From Hydractinia symbiolongicarpus (Eukaryota; Cnidaria; Hydrozoa; Anthoathecata; Hydractiniidae): a stretch of DNA of 64,000 nucleotides. This document shows positions 23,485 through 34,468 of the stretch, in pieces (within the stretch, counting starts at the first letter, position 1; every line of letters starts with the position of its first letter). The translations under genes were made by a program, and so were the position numbers. The notes below the pieces were generated by a model. That model did not search any database and was not told the DNA's origin. It was given only the letters and a program-made list of their open reading frames with translations. The stretch is taken from NCBI RefSeq assembly GCF_029227915.1, contig NC_079877.1:23275851-23339850 (forward strand), in the 5' to 3' direction.

Positions 23485-25203
23485 AAATATCAATATTAAC
23501 ACGTCAAGATTATTCTTGGTTTTGTTTTGCTACAGCTGTCATCGGAGGGGAATGATCAAAATTATTTTAGCTCTTTAGCTTTAATTTATTTTAGGATTAA
23601 CCTTTCAGATCACAACAATTAAATTAGCTAGCATATAGTTACAAACTAACTGCTGCTCCATTCTCAAACATTAATTTATCTGTTTTTATTTATTATTGTA
23701 TTAATTTGATTTCATGAAAACCCAAACAAAAAATTTGCAAAAGGAATTATTGATAATACAACTGTAATTGTCATATATTATAGCCTTTTTCTGCATTATC
23801 TTTATTTTGCTTCAATGGTACTATTGCTTATTTTGAAGATATACCTTACATGAAATATGGCGTTTCTATATTTCTGTATATATTCTCCTGCATTTTGTGA
23901 AGGCTTTCGAGCGCAATATTTCAGAATAGGAAGTTTGTTTTAGCCAATCCAGTCGGCCGAAAGTATAAAAAGTCTCTTAGCCCGTCGCCCCCTACCATGT
24001 TCAGGCCTCCTTTAATAATTTAGCCCTTCCATTTTTATAATTGCTTCGCCGGGCCTGATTTCACAATATTAATATTGCCATGGTGGCTTTTCTGAGATGG
24101 GAAGAGATATTTCATAATCTTTCGCCCTTTCAAATATTAACAAATAGGAAGAAACACTGTTACAAACAGTTTATTTAAAACTTATCTGACAATTTCTAAA
24201 GCTGCGGAACTAAAAGTTCACTTATAAAGAGCTTGTTGATCCTTCCGCAGATCAGTAATCTATTTTAAAAAATCCAATACTAGTCGTTCTTAACAAGTTT
24301 ACTCAAAAAAGTTTGTTTAATCACCTTCATAAGCAATAGCCTACCTTATCCCCACTCGCTCAAATATTCTACAAAATCTTAGTACGAACGAAACATTCTG
24401 GGTGAAACTGGATGTCTTTGTAAAGGTCGGTTCACACTAAGCGTTAATAACTGGCGTTAATCACTGGCGCGAGGCACTATCTATATCTTAGACGCTGATC
24501 TAAAACAATATACTTGCACACTTTTACACTAAAAGCATTTTACAAATCTTGTTCTTTGTCCCTATATTGTGCAGAATATAATGCAGAAATATGAAGAAAA
24601 CATGCGGAATTTATGTCGGCTGTCATTGATCTCGGTATAAACGCCTATAAGCCGCCTAAAAAGTAATCAAAAAAACTTGATTTTATAAGTCAGCGTCTAA
24701 CAGGCGTTCAAGTGGTACGTAATGAGCCTCTAACCCGCGCTACAGGTACTTTTTAATTCACACTATGCACTAATGCGCCTAGTGGAAACCGAGCTCAACT
24801 AGTTTTTACATAGTTCATGTTTTCACTCATTGATGGTTTGTAATTTAAAAAATACAGTTAAAACGTTAATTAAATGAAAATGTTAGCATTTCACAGCCAA
24901 GTTTTAGCACATTCCATGTCAAAATTACTCATAGTGTCCGTCTCAACAATGTCTTCTTTGTCCTTGTAATTTCACGTCAGTTGAAAATACTGAGAGGACT
25001 TATACCATACGTTATATTAGCTTTTTGAGCATACTTCCTATTTATTGTTGATTTTTAGGTGAGAAATACTGAAGTATCATCGGCATTGCCAAAAAGACTT
25101 CCTCGTCTAAAAAAGTTTGGCCATATCGATCTATGTCAAGTAGTAAAAGAAGGTTAAATTTCTTTATCTGCAACATGGACTAAATCAAACCAATCTTTCT
25201 AAC
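23485..25203. other. Intergenic interval, no gene seen
   Basis: The sequence includes a G+C-richer stretch at about 23950-24060 and another at 24425-24790 with GCGTTAATAACTGG/GCGTTAATCACTGG repeats. It has no supportable ORF, RNA gene or clear TIRs. Confidence 0.45.
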
Positions 25204-26088
25204 TCATTCTCCAAAGACAAAAACACGTGCTTCACGCTTTAACTCCTTTGATCGAAAACCATAAATAAATGTATCGAACAAAGCATTGCAACCTGCAATA
25301 ATAACAACCCATGTTTCCCAGTACGAATGATTCGCTGGTGAGTGTTTCAAAGTATTGATTATGTTAAAGGCAATTGATGGAACACTGACCATTCCGTACA
25401 CAAACAGCACTTCTAAGGCAACACGCATCGCCTTTTTATTCCGCTGGCCTGATGAAATTCCTTGATTTTTGTGTAAGTAAGCACTAACTCGGTATTGGCA
25501 TATTATTAAGGATATAAGAATGGCAAATCCGTAAACAGTCATAAACGCACGGTACATCCACCAAAAATTTGGAAAAGCAAACTTGGTAACGAATGGCGAT
25601 ATTATACATACGAACCATACTGCCGTTAGTATTTTGGGAAATAGCTTTCTTTTCACGCGCGCTTTATAAGCAATTGGATTTACTACTGCTAAGTAGACTT
25701 CCATAGTAATGCACGCAATTGCAGAAATTGACATTGTTGTGTTTGCGTATCCTAGAACTGACCATATTGGGACTAGAAAACAATATGGCGAGTTCTTGTA
25801 GAAGCCAATTGATAAATAAACGTACACAGGAATATACGTGAGTCCCGATAGTAAATCCGAAATGGATAGCATGACGTATAAAATATTTACTTTGCTCCTC
25901 ACAGATTTCTTTGCTGATACAAGCATCAGCAGCAATCCATTGGAACCTATGACCAAACAGCTTAACAGGATAGCAACATAGCATGATATAATCAGATTCC
26001 ATCGAACAACTTTGGTTTTATAGATTTCAAAATTGTACTGTAAACACCATAGACTGTCTTCTAGAGACTGGTTAGTACGGTTGGTCAT
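25204..26088 (-). CDS. Class A (rhodopsin-like) GPCR, 294 aa, EVY variant
   Basis: A single-exon seven-helix receptor in the plasma membrane, predicted to signal through G proteins. The N-terminus has two N-glycosylation sites (N3, N6). TM1 (about 32-57) carries GSNG with N50; TM2 has D78 (SISDLL); C103 opens TM3. The DRY motif is replaced by E130-V-Y132. W158 marks TM4, P237 TM6, and TM7 ends NALFDTFIYGF (268-278) in place of NPxxY. The family is the cnidarian-type divergent class A set; the ligand cannot be told. Closest relative in the window is the receptor at 39.7-40.6 kb (shared VNILYVMLS-SDL and E-x-YLAV). The length is complete with a very short C-tail. It lacks the TM7 lysine of opsins. 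Confidence 0.88.
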   Translation of the reverse strand: MTNRTNQSLEDSLWCLQYNFEIYKTKVVRWNLIISCYVAILLSCLVIGSNGLLLMLVSAKKSVRSKVNILYVMLSISDLLSGLTYIPVYVYLSIGFYKNSPYCFLVPIWSVLGYANTTMSISAIACITMEVYLAVVNPIAYKARVKRKLFPKILTAVWFVCIISPFVTKFAFPNFWWMYRAFMTVYGFAILISLIICQYRVSAYLHKNQGISSGQRNKKAMRVALEVLFVYGMVSVPSIAFNIINTLKHSPANHSYWETWVVIIAGCNALFDTFIYGFRSKELKREARVFVFGE

Positions 26089-27490
26089 TTCTTTATTAGT
26101 TTTATGTACAATCTCTATTAATAATAAACATAGTTGGAAAATGAATTTGAATTTGCAGGAGACTTTTTGATACTACTTAAAGCTAAAGTTAGGGTTTTGT
26201 GTTTTTAAACTTTTTATTAGTGCGCCGATATTTTAATGTGTAGTCTATTATGTATATATTAGACATATTGTACCGATTTAATTCAAAACCAGTGTTCCTT
26301 TTTCTCGTTAATAAAACTACTTAGGAAATAACGTTACGATGATTGACATCACCACAGTGTAAACAATAAACCTCTATACACAAATGGTTGGAATTAATAT
26401 ACGCTCATAGACTTTTGGGTTAACAGGAATTTTTCATAACGAGTGAGAAAAAGATGTTTAGGGCCACTCAGGAAAGTAAAACATCACAAAAGGAGACTTA
26501 ATTTTCCAAAAAGAGTTTGACAAAGTACTTTTGATTTGTGGAGGTAGTTACTGCAAATAAATTATTTTAGGAGGTGTAACACTGAAAAACACTGAAAAAA
26601 ATTTAAAAAATAACATACAATAAACCCAAGCAAAAATATTTATTTCCATTACAAAAAAAATGTAGGAAACATAACTTGGTTACCATGTTGTATAATGTTA
26701 ATGTTATCATGATGTATAAAGGATGAAGAATAGGCAAAATATTCTTGTTTTTACCAGTACTCTTAGCAGTATTCTTCTACATTCACTTGCTCTTGCGATT
26801 TCTTTTTCATTTCGCAAGCAAAATATATTCCTTACAACTCTAAAATAATTGCTAGTGCCTAATGCTAAAAATATAGCAATTAATTATAATTTTTGCCGAT
26901 GAAAACATTGAATGGTAGGCGGATATCTTCATTAAAATTGATATTTCTACTGTATCAGGAATACAGTAAATAAGTAGTTTGATTCTTGTTGTTAAAAGAC
27001 TCAAAGAACTTATTCTTCTTCTGTTTCCTTCTTTCCCTTTCTTTCATTTTCTTTCTCCTTCTTCATTTCATGGTGTGTACATTCGCATGCAGTGGAAAGC
27101 GGGCTATTTTTCTTCCTGCGATCAACTATATTACATTCTTTATGCAGCAGAAAATCTGTTTATACTCTCCTATAATTATCCTATCTCATTGCAGGTGTTT
27201 TATTTAATTCTTGTTTTTCTCGTACAAACTATTAAGTGTTAAGTTTAAGCATTCTTTAGGTGGCCCATTTGACCCAGAGGTATCTTTGAATACACTTTGA
27301 ATAAAATACGCCTTATTCAGGTGGGGAAAAGGTTGTTAACCCAGACCTCCTTATGCTGATAAGGAAATACATTAGCAAGAGTGCGTTCTAACGGGGAACC
27401 CATGGCATAGCCGTTATGTTGTTTATAATATGTGCCATTGGGAAAATGCAAGATGATTTAGAACAAAATTCAACAAATTTCGAAAATCCG
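26089..27490. other. Intergenic interval, no gene seen
   Basis: A/T-rich sequence with a polypyrimidine tract (about 27010-27070). Overlapping frames at 26979-27242 merely read this tract and have low complexity. No gene is supported. Confidence 0.45.
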
Positions 27491-27497
27491 CCTTACC

Positions 27498-27945
27498 TTA
27501 TCGATAAAAGAAAAGTCGGCAAAAAAATCAGTCGGAAAAAATTAAAAGTCGGCTAAAATATTAGTCACTTGGGCAAAGTTTAGTTACTTTTTGCCGACCA
27601 ATTTCCAGACAAAAAAGATCACGAATATTTAGATTTTGATTGGTTTTTTAAAAATAAAACAACAACAACAAAATTGTTTATAGGTATATAGAAAAGTTTA
27701 AGTTTAGTCAATTTCAAGAATAATTGCATAAAACTGATAAAATTTAGCAACATGATAGAAAAACGGCTAAAAAGGTGGTCGGCAGAAAAATTTTTCTCGG
27801 TAAAAAATCAGCAAAAAAAAAAATAAATCAATCGGCAAATATTTTGGTCGGTAATAAAAAAGTCTGCAAAAATTTTAGTGGGTAAAAAATATTAGTCATC
27901 TAGCCAAAATTTAGTCACTTTTTGCGACTTTTTTTTCGGTATCAA
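27498..27945. mobile_element. MITE with GTCGGCAAAAA-rich body
   Basis: The left end (27498-27525, TTATCGATAAAAG then AAAGTCGGCAAAAA) and right end (27919-27945) are imperfect inverted repeats of about 27 bases. The 450-bp interior is built of many short variants of GTCGGCAAAAA, AATATTAGTCA and TTTAGTCACTTTTTGC, so it looks internally repetitive. No coding capacity is present. Confidence 0.55.
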
Positions 27946-28185
27946 TCAAAACCCTTTTAAGTATATTTAAGTAATATTTTCTTTGAAGGAGAGGCAAGAA
28001 ACAACTTTTTTGTGGCAGCCACAAAATAAATTTTAGGCGAGGTAGCAAAAATTAAGAAACGTCTAAATCCAAAATCTAATAAAATAACTACTATAATGAC
28101 ACACAAATAACTGTTTCATAAATAAATATCCATATTCCTTACCAGCAACATTTTTACAAAGTACACATCTTATAACAAGCTAAAT

Positions 28186-28240
28186 TCTAGCCTCCTCCCT
28201 CCCTCCATCCTTTCCTCCCTCTCTCTCTTTTTCCGCTTGT
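28186..28240. repeat. CCTCCCT/CTCTCT polypyrimidine tract
   Basis: This is about 50 bases of almost pure C/T with CCTCCCTCCCTCC followed by CTCTCTCTC. It stands out in an A/T-rich surrounding and has no associated gene. Confidence 0.7.
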
Positions 28241-28599
28241 TTAATTAAAGAATCCGTGATTAGAACCACCCCTATTGATCTAGAGAAAGTTACTTAGTGT
28301 ACACTATCACAACAATAAACTTTGTTTTCTTTTAAATTTATTTTCTTCTGTAGTAAGTACATTACAATCAATTCCACGACTATTTTGTAACCTGCTAGGT
28401 GAATAACCATTTAAAATATTTCAATTTGCAATATTTCCCTTTTTGCTATACTGCTTACTTGCTGACTTTTCATATTTACTTATTACATATCTGCATGCCA
28501 AATTTTAAGGTTCATCTTCGAGAGGCTTAAGCTTGAAACTCACAACACAAACTTATTTTAAAAATATTAATCCTGTAATGTTTACACATAATTAATCCG

Positions 28600-28970
28600 A
28601 GTTCTTGTTTTTTATATTTTCCCTAAAAATTTAAGGGTAATTTTTGACAGTTTTTAATGCGAATTGTAAAAACGGGAGAATTTTTCAAATGACTTTAATT
28701 TGGTTGTCAGAAATTTCAAACATAACGTTAAAATACGACAGGGCGGTTTTTTGGATGGAAAGAGCCAACCAGGACCTCTTGTGCAGTACTCTACATTAGG
28801 CGGCAAAAATTGTATTTTTGCGGACGTCTATGCCGAGCAACTGACTTCGAAGATGTCCTAGACGCATTTTCGACAAAGTCCGAATTATGGTGCAATTCGC
28901 TTCCTAGAAAAGTCAGAAAAAACGTGACATGCGAGAGTGATGACGTCAGCAAAAATACCAACCCTTAAGA
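28600..28970 (+). repeat. Fragment of the MITE family plus unclassified repeat
   Basis: The first ~120 bases match internal parts of MITE copies at 20.6 and 38.2 kb (GAATTGTAAAAACGGGA, then GACTTTAATTTGGTTGTCAGAAA). The rest to about 28960 is G+C-richer, ends in GATGACGTCAGCAAAAA and is not shared with those copies. Confidence 0.45.
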
Positions 28971-30570
28971 TTCTGTATTATTGTAAGATTATTGTATTAA
29001 AATTAACCGTTAAAAATATTTATAATAAGATGGTGGTTAAAAAAATTTAACCACAATCTTAGACAAAATAAGTATGGACTTTTTAATTTCTGTTTTTTTT
29101 TTCAAATTTTTCTGTTCGTAGGGACTAAGGAAAAATTGAACAAATTAAATTACGGTGACTTCACAATTCTGCCCACGCTTGAGACAAAAATAGCTTTTTT
29201 TAATTCGTTTAGTAGTCCAAAAACGTTTTCTGAAAAGATTCTGGAATATTGCGCATCTTTTACAGCAAAGAATAGGCTCTTATTTTGAGTTAAATACTAA
29301 ATAGTGAGTCTGTAGTCTATGTTTTGCACATCGCTAGCCAAAAGTGCAACCAGTATTTTTACAGGCATAAAAAATGCACTTGTAAATTTTGTCAAACTAC
29401 AACATTGTCCTGTACTTTCAGGTGAATTCGGCATAATAAAAACAGAGGAAATAAAATAAAGCTCGGATAATTTCATTTTATTGATTTTTGGTAAAACAAA
29501 TAATAAGCAAAAAAACAACGAAATTTGATGTTTGCAATATTTCTATAATTCGGCTGCAAACTAAGTCATCATCAGGATATTACAATTTCATAACAGTATA
29601 CGTTATATAAAAGTAATTCAAAATAATTTTCGGTCTTTGAATCAAGATTAACAGCTGATGTCAATACATAATGGTTCTTTTATTAGAAGAACGTTCCAAC
29701 TATTGCAAACATCCATATTTGTTTGTGTATGCAGATTACTGTCCTTGAAGGTAACATCATTAAACGGATTAATCAAACCATCAATAGGGGCTACATCGTC
29801 TCTTCAGGCATGTTAAAAGGTACCTTAATGTAGTGGAAGTTTAATTGTACCAAAATACTTTGAATTTCATTTAGTGTGTGTAAACTTATGGACAACAGAA
29901 ACGTTTATATAACAGTGGGTTGTGTCAAAAATAGTTTTTTCGCCACAATAAGACAGACGGGATCAGATAGTAACAATATCTTGAGCAGCCAAACATTGGT
30001 TTCTTAAAGATTTTTACATGTCTCATCAAGCTGACGAAATAATTATCTTAACATGTAAAAAACATTAAATAAGTAAAAAAAATAAAAAAAATTAATTATA
30101 GAATAAACTTATAAAGCTCCTTTCTATTTTAGCAAAAGCTGTAGCATTTGAATAAATAAATGAATAAAATATCATATTAAGAAAAAGAAGTTAGCAAAAT
30201 TTTTTTGGCTCAAATAGGCTTAAAGGGGAACAAAAAACAACCTCGTATACAGACGTTTTAGTTGTTTTAGACCTTGATAACAGAAACGAAACATAAACAC
30301 CCCAGCCCCGCATAAACATTTTTAATAGAAAAAGAACGACAACTTGAATGAATTTCGTTAGCATAAATCATTTTAGGACTGATTCACTCAATCTCAGGGC
30401 TCGTCAGCATGCCTAGGACAAACGAAAAATATATTGAAATTATAGTTTGGTAAGTCCGACATGGCGGTCATAGCGCCGCTTCGAAAACCAGGTACTGTTG
30501 GCTGGAGTCATGCTCAGCCCAGAAAAAGGAAAATTTAAATTTTATTTAAAGAAAGAGATTATTGTTAAAG
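28971..30570. other. Interval with no supported gene
   Basis: A/T-rich sequence. A minus-strand open frame at 29297-29518 has no recognised domain. A phrase CCTGATGATGACTTAGTTTGCAG (minus strand, about 29554-29578) has the flavour of retroelement flanks, but I cannot assign it. Confidence 0.4.
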
Positions 30571-30576
30571 GATCAT

Positions 30577-31359
30577 CTAGTCCTGAAACTTTAGAAAGGA
30601 AAGGGCAATGTCATATTGATGTTTACAATTTAAAACAGTAGCAAAGCAAATATCATTAAGCTTTGTCATTTTTATCAAAATCTTCAGCAGGTGTGTAATT
30701 ATTGTTACTATCTTTGTAATCATTGTTAAAGGAAGCTTTGTTAGGAAAGAAATTACATGTTCATCTTTAATCACAGGTTTTACAACAAATAATTTCCCTT
30801 TTGCCTGCGCATCTGGAAAAAAACTTGTTTGGTTTTTCACAGGAGGAGATAAAGCTTTTGTGGCGGCAGCTAAACCTGACATGCCTTTACGAAATGATTA
30901 GGCACAAAATTTTCTTTGGATGGAAGTAAGCCCTCATCATAACGAAACAAAATGTGAACAGCAAACGCAGAACTTGGTTGTGTGGGCTCTATTCATTGGT
31001 TAAACAGCATTTGAGCTTTTTTTGCATCCATAACCTGAGTAATAAGAAAATATCTTCCTGTTTGTGACACATGACAAAGCAAGCATAGCAAGAAAGGAAC
31101 AATATTTCCGATCTACTAAATTTATAATAGGGACCTCCTTTACCAAGTCCTCTTGTTTTTTGTCTGTGTTAAATGCAGAATTGCCTACAGACATATTGAG
31201 AATATCTTCCATGGATTTAAAGAGGCTTTCTGGAAGGTCAAGGACAGAAGAAAATAGAGGATGTTTACAGTAAAAGCTAGCATTTATAATTAGTTCCCCT
31301 GACACAAGAATTTGCAACTCGTCCACCATCACATCTGTCCCAAACAGACACAACAACAT
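30577..31359 (-). pseudogene. Broken ORF of a cnidarian mobile-element-type OTU/vertnin-like protein
   Basis: The minus-strand frame 31000-31359 encodes VDELQILVSGELIINASFY then KHPLFSSVL, KKQEDLV, and WC-like YCSFLAMLALSCVTNRKIF. This resembles the OTU/vertnin-like domain found in many repeated cnidarian genes. After an interruption, a second frame reads PSSAFAVHILFRYDEGLL (about 30925-30980), and a third (30577-30882) is a Lys-poor, low-information continuation. At least two frame breaks separate the parts. Family assignment is from memory of domain shape and is tentative; it could be another transposon-linked protein. Confidence 0.4.
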
Positions 31360-34300
31360 AGAACTGTACAGGCAATTTCCATTACCCTAAGACCTGTAAT
31401 AACAATAAGTATTGCTAGCTACTCGGAAACTTTAGCTACACATATACGATTTTGTCAAACAGCTGCCTGTTAAAGGTTTGTTTACAAAATTTAACTTGCC
31501 CAGTATATAAGTAAACTACAAATGCATCAACAAAAGTAACTGAACAAGCAAGAACAAGCCTTATCCAACACTGCATTTGTTTTATGCAAAGGTCTCTATG
31601 ATTAATTCAAATGTTTTGTAGAAAAAAATCTATCTAATGAAACCAAACATTTTCGGATAGCCCTGGTTGTTTGAGTTTGTTTTATTCCATCTCATACTTG
31701 TGTGCTACATGGGTTTGTTGTGACCGAAATTGACAATTGTCTTTTGTATCATAAAAAGAATGGCTCTTAGTAATCACCAGATCTTCTAGGCGTCTCTTTG
31801 AAGTTCTCAAGTATAGCCAACATTATTAATTATCAAAATGCTTGTGAGTGATAAAAAATACGTATCATGTTACAATGCTAATATTATGCTTTAGGGTAGC
31901 ATTTAGTGGAGACACAGCAATCTAGATACTTTAGGGGAGAAATTTTTGCGGGCAGAAATTTTCGCAAACTCAAAAAAATCGCGAAAAGAATCGACAAAAA
32001 GTTTCTCAAATTGTAATTTTGGGGCGACTTTTGCGTAAAAAACCCTTTGCGAAAAACAAAAATCGCTCCATATGCCAGAGAAAATCTTTTGCGAGTAGCA
32101 ACAATTCTCTTCCTTTTCATCTTTTTTTGGTAACCAAAAGTCTACATCCATTACAGGACTCAGGATGATGTTCGTAGTATACCAAAAAAGAACGAATACA
32201 CAAAATGTTATTGTAGTCGAAGATTAAAGAAGAAACAAGTCAGAGTCAGTTAATACTTCCCCGTTTAAACTTTTGCTGATTTATAATTCCTGAAGGTTTG
32301 CGAACATTATCAAACAACGCGAAAACAAGGGCATAAGTTTTGTCGCAAAAGATTAACTCTGTACCTTTTGACCCCGCAGTAGTTTCCATTTGGCCTTAAG
32401 TTTGTGAATGACAAATAATGGTAAAATTTTTATTATTTCCGAAAACATATGTAAAATTTCCTTTCATATTTTCTTAAAGGGTATATTTTTTTCATGAGAA
32501 GATCCATTGTTGCTGTATTTTTAAGTTTTATAGTTAGCGTTATTGCCAGGGCCAGAATTTGGTTTATTTCACTTTCTGTTTGTTTATAAACTCGGTTATT
32601 TTATGGAAAGCAACATAGAATAAAAAAAAAGAATTTATCTCGCACTGCGTATAACAACACATGGAACGCATACGGTAAATTTCAGTATAACTAGTTTTTT
32701 TAGTAGGCATAAAAAGCCGGTTGCTACCTAAAAATGTATGTGCTTTTTTTTAAGTTAATATTTAAAAGTAGAACCAGTATTAATTTGCGCAAGTGGGCTT
32801 TTTCTTTGTCTGCTTTTCATTCCATCCAGGGAAACATATTTAAGCCACTTAAAGTTGTCATTCCGCTTTTAGTTTAAAAAGCGCGAAAGTTGCAAGCTGT
32901 ATAGGTAAAGCTATTCTGGTCCTTGATATAAAAATGCTGATTATCTCTATTTGATTATAAACAGAAAACGCTTGCAAGACAGGCGAACTAACTCGGAGCA
33001 AACTTTCCAAGATTATATTTGTTTTTGACCACATAATAAGATTTATTATCGGTAAAACTAACCTCCTGTTGCCAGTGCTTTGTTTCCTAATAAGGTATCT
33101 GCAAAAATACTAAAACATGACAAACTCTGTACGTGGTTATGAAACATCTTTAAGCTTTGCACATTTCATTTGCGCATGACCAAAGATAGATAGAGCATAT
33201 TTAAAATGGAAGCATTTCAAGTAGGGAAGACTAGAATGCGAGTCTGCTTAAAAATATAGACAAAATCTTAACACAGCAATACCATCAATTGTAAATAAAT
33301 GAGCATTGCTTGCACAAGCGGTATGTCATTTTAACAACAACAACGATCGTCTCAAAATAACAATTAATTTCCCGGAAATACATAATTGTTATTATGAAAT
33401 ATATTTGGCATCTCTACATCAAACGTTTCTGTCTGTTTCATTAACAACAGAGTAAACGACTGTTAGTTGTAGTAGCAAGTTCAGAAACCAAACTTGTCTT
33501 ATTACGTCACATATGATGTTTTAACGATAGTTACCGCTTCTAATTTTGTATAACATCACGCTCCTAATACAGTAGAAACTGTTTACCTATTTATACCATG
33601 ACCTGATGTAACAATTATAGACCGAGCCTTCGAGTTCAATCGCTGACCGAGGCTAATATTTCTCGGTAGAGATAGATAAAAGAGTTTATACTGTACTTAT
33701 TAACTGATAGATATTTTGTTTGGTTTTGTTTAATTTATGTATAAATTTATGTCTAAAGATTTGCTTGTGACAACGGTTTAAAAACCGAATTTTGATAAAA
33801 ACAGAAAGCGTTCGATTTAAATTTTATTGTATCAATTTTAAAAATACATGTACAAAAAGAAAACTTTTTTAAACTAGTATTTAAACAAATATTTATGTAA
33901 CCATTACGACTACATATAACAGTCTTACATTGATGTCAGAACTGTTTAAAATTAAAAAAATATTACCCTCGTCCAAAAAAAGGAAATTAATTTTCTGGCA
34001 CAACCCCCTGAAAAGATGGGAGAGTCACAAAATTTTCTGACTGAATTACATGTCTAGCAAACGTTATGCTTTTCGAAAGAAGAGACAGCGGGTACTTTAT
34101 GCCACCCCTGGTGGTAATAAAGGTTGAATATTTCACGTATAGTATTAACTTACTTCATAATTATTAACCTGTCCAAAAAGAAAGAAGCCTGTATTTTACA
34201 TTGTCCTCAAAAGTCATTATTTTAATGTTATTATTTAATTATATAACTACACATTGCGCATCCGAACAGTGCTAATTGAAGCAATTTTCTCAAATAATTG

Positions 34301-34468
34301 TTTATTGTAAACGGATATCCATTTTCTTTTCGGACAACGGATGAGTTGACGAATTGAGTATAAGTATGAATCAATGTGTCAATAGGGAGCAACATACATC
34401 TTCCTTTCTGAAAGTTAAATTGAAATCAAAACAAAGAAAAGCATTTAGAATGAAAAAACGTCTTGAAA
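31360..34468. other. Intergenic interval upstream of the five-exon membrane-protein gene
   Basis: No exon is supported. A stretch at 31920-32150 is dense in TTCGCGAAAA/TTTTGCGA-like motifs and resembles other interspersed repeats; its two open minus-strand frames look like chance. The last few hundred bases presumably contain the promoter of the following gene. Confidence 0.45.

Noticed and set aside
31884-32151. Minus-strand ORFs rich in Phe and Lys
   Set aside because: The stretch is made of TTCGCGAAAA-like repeats; the peptide is a by-product of the repeat.
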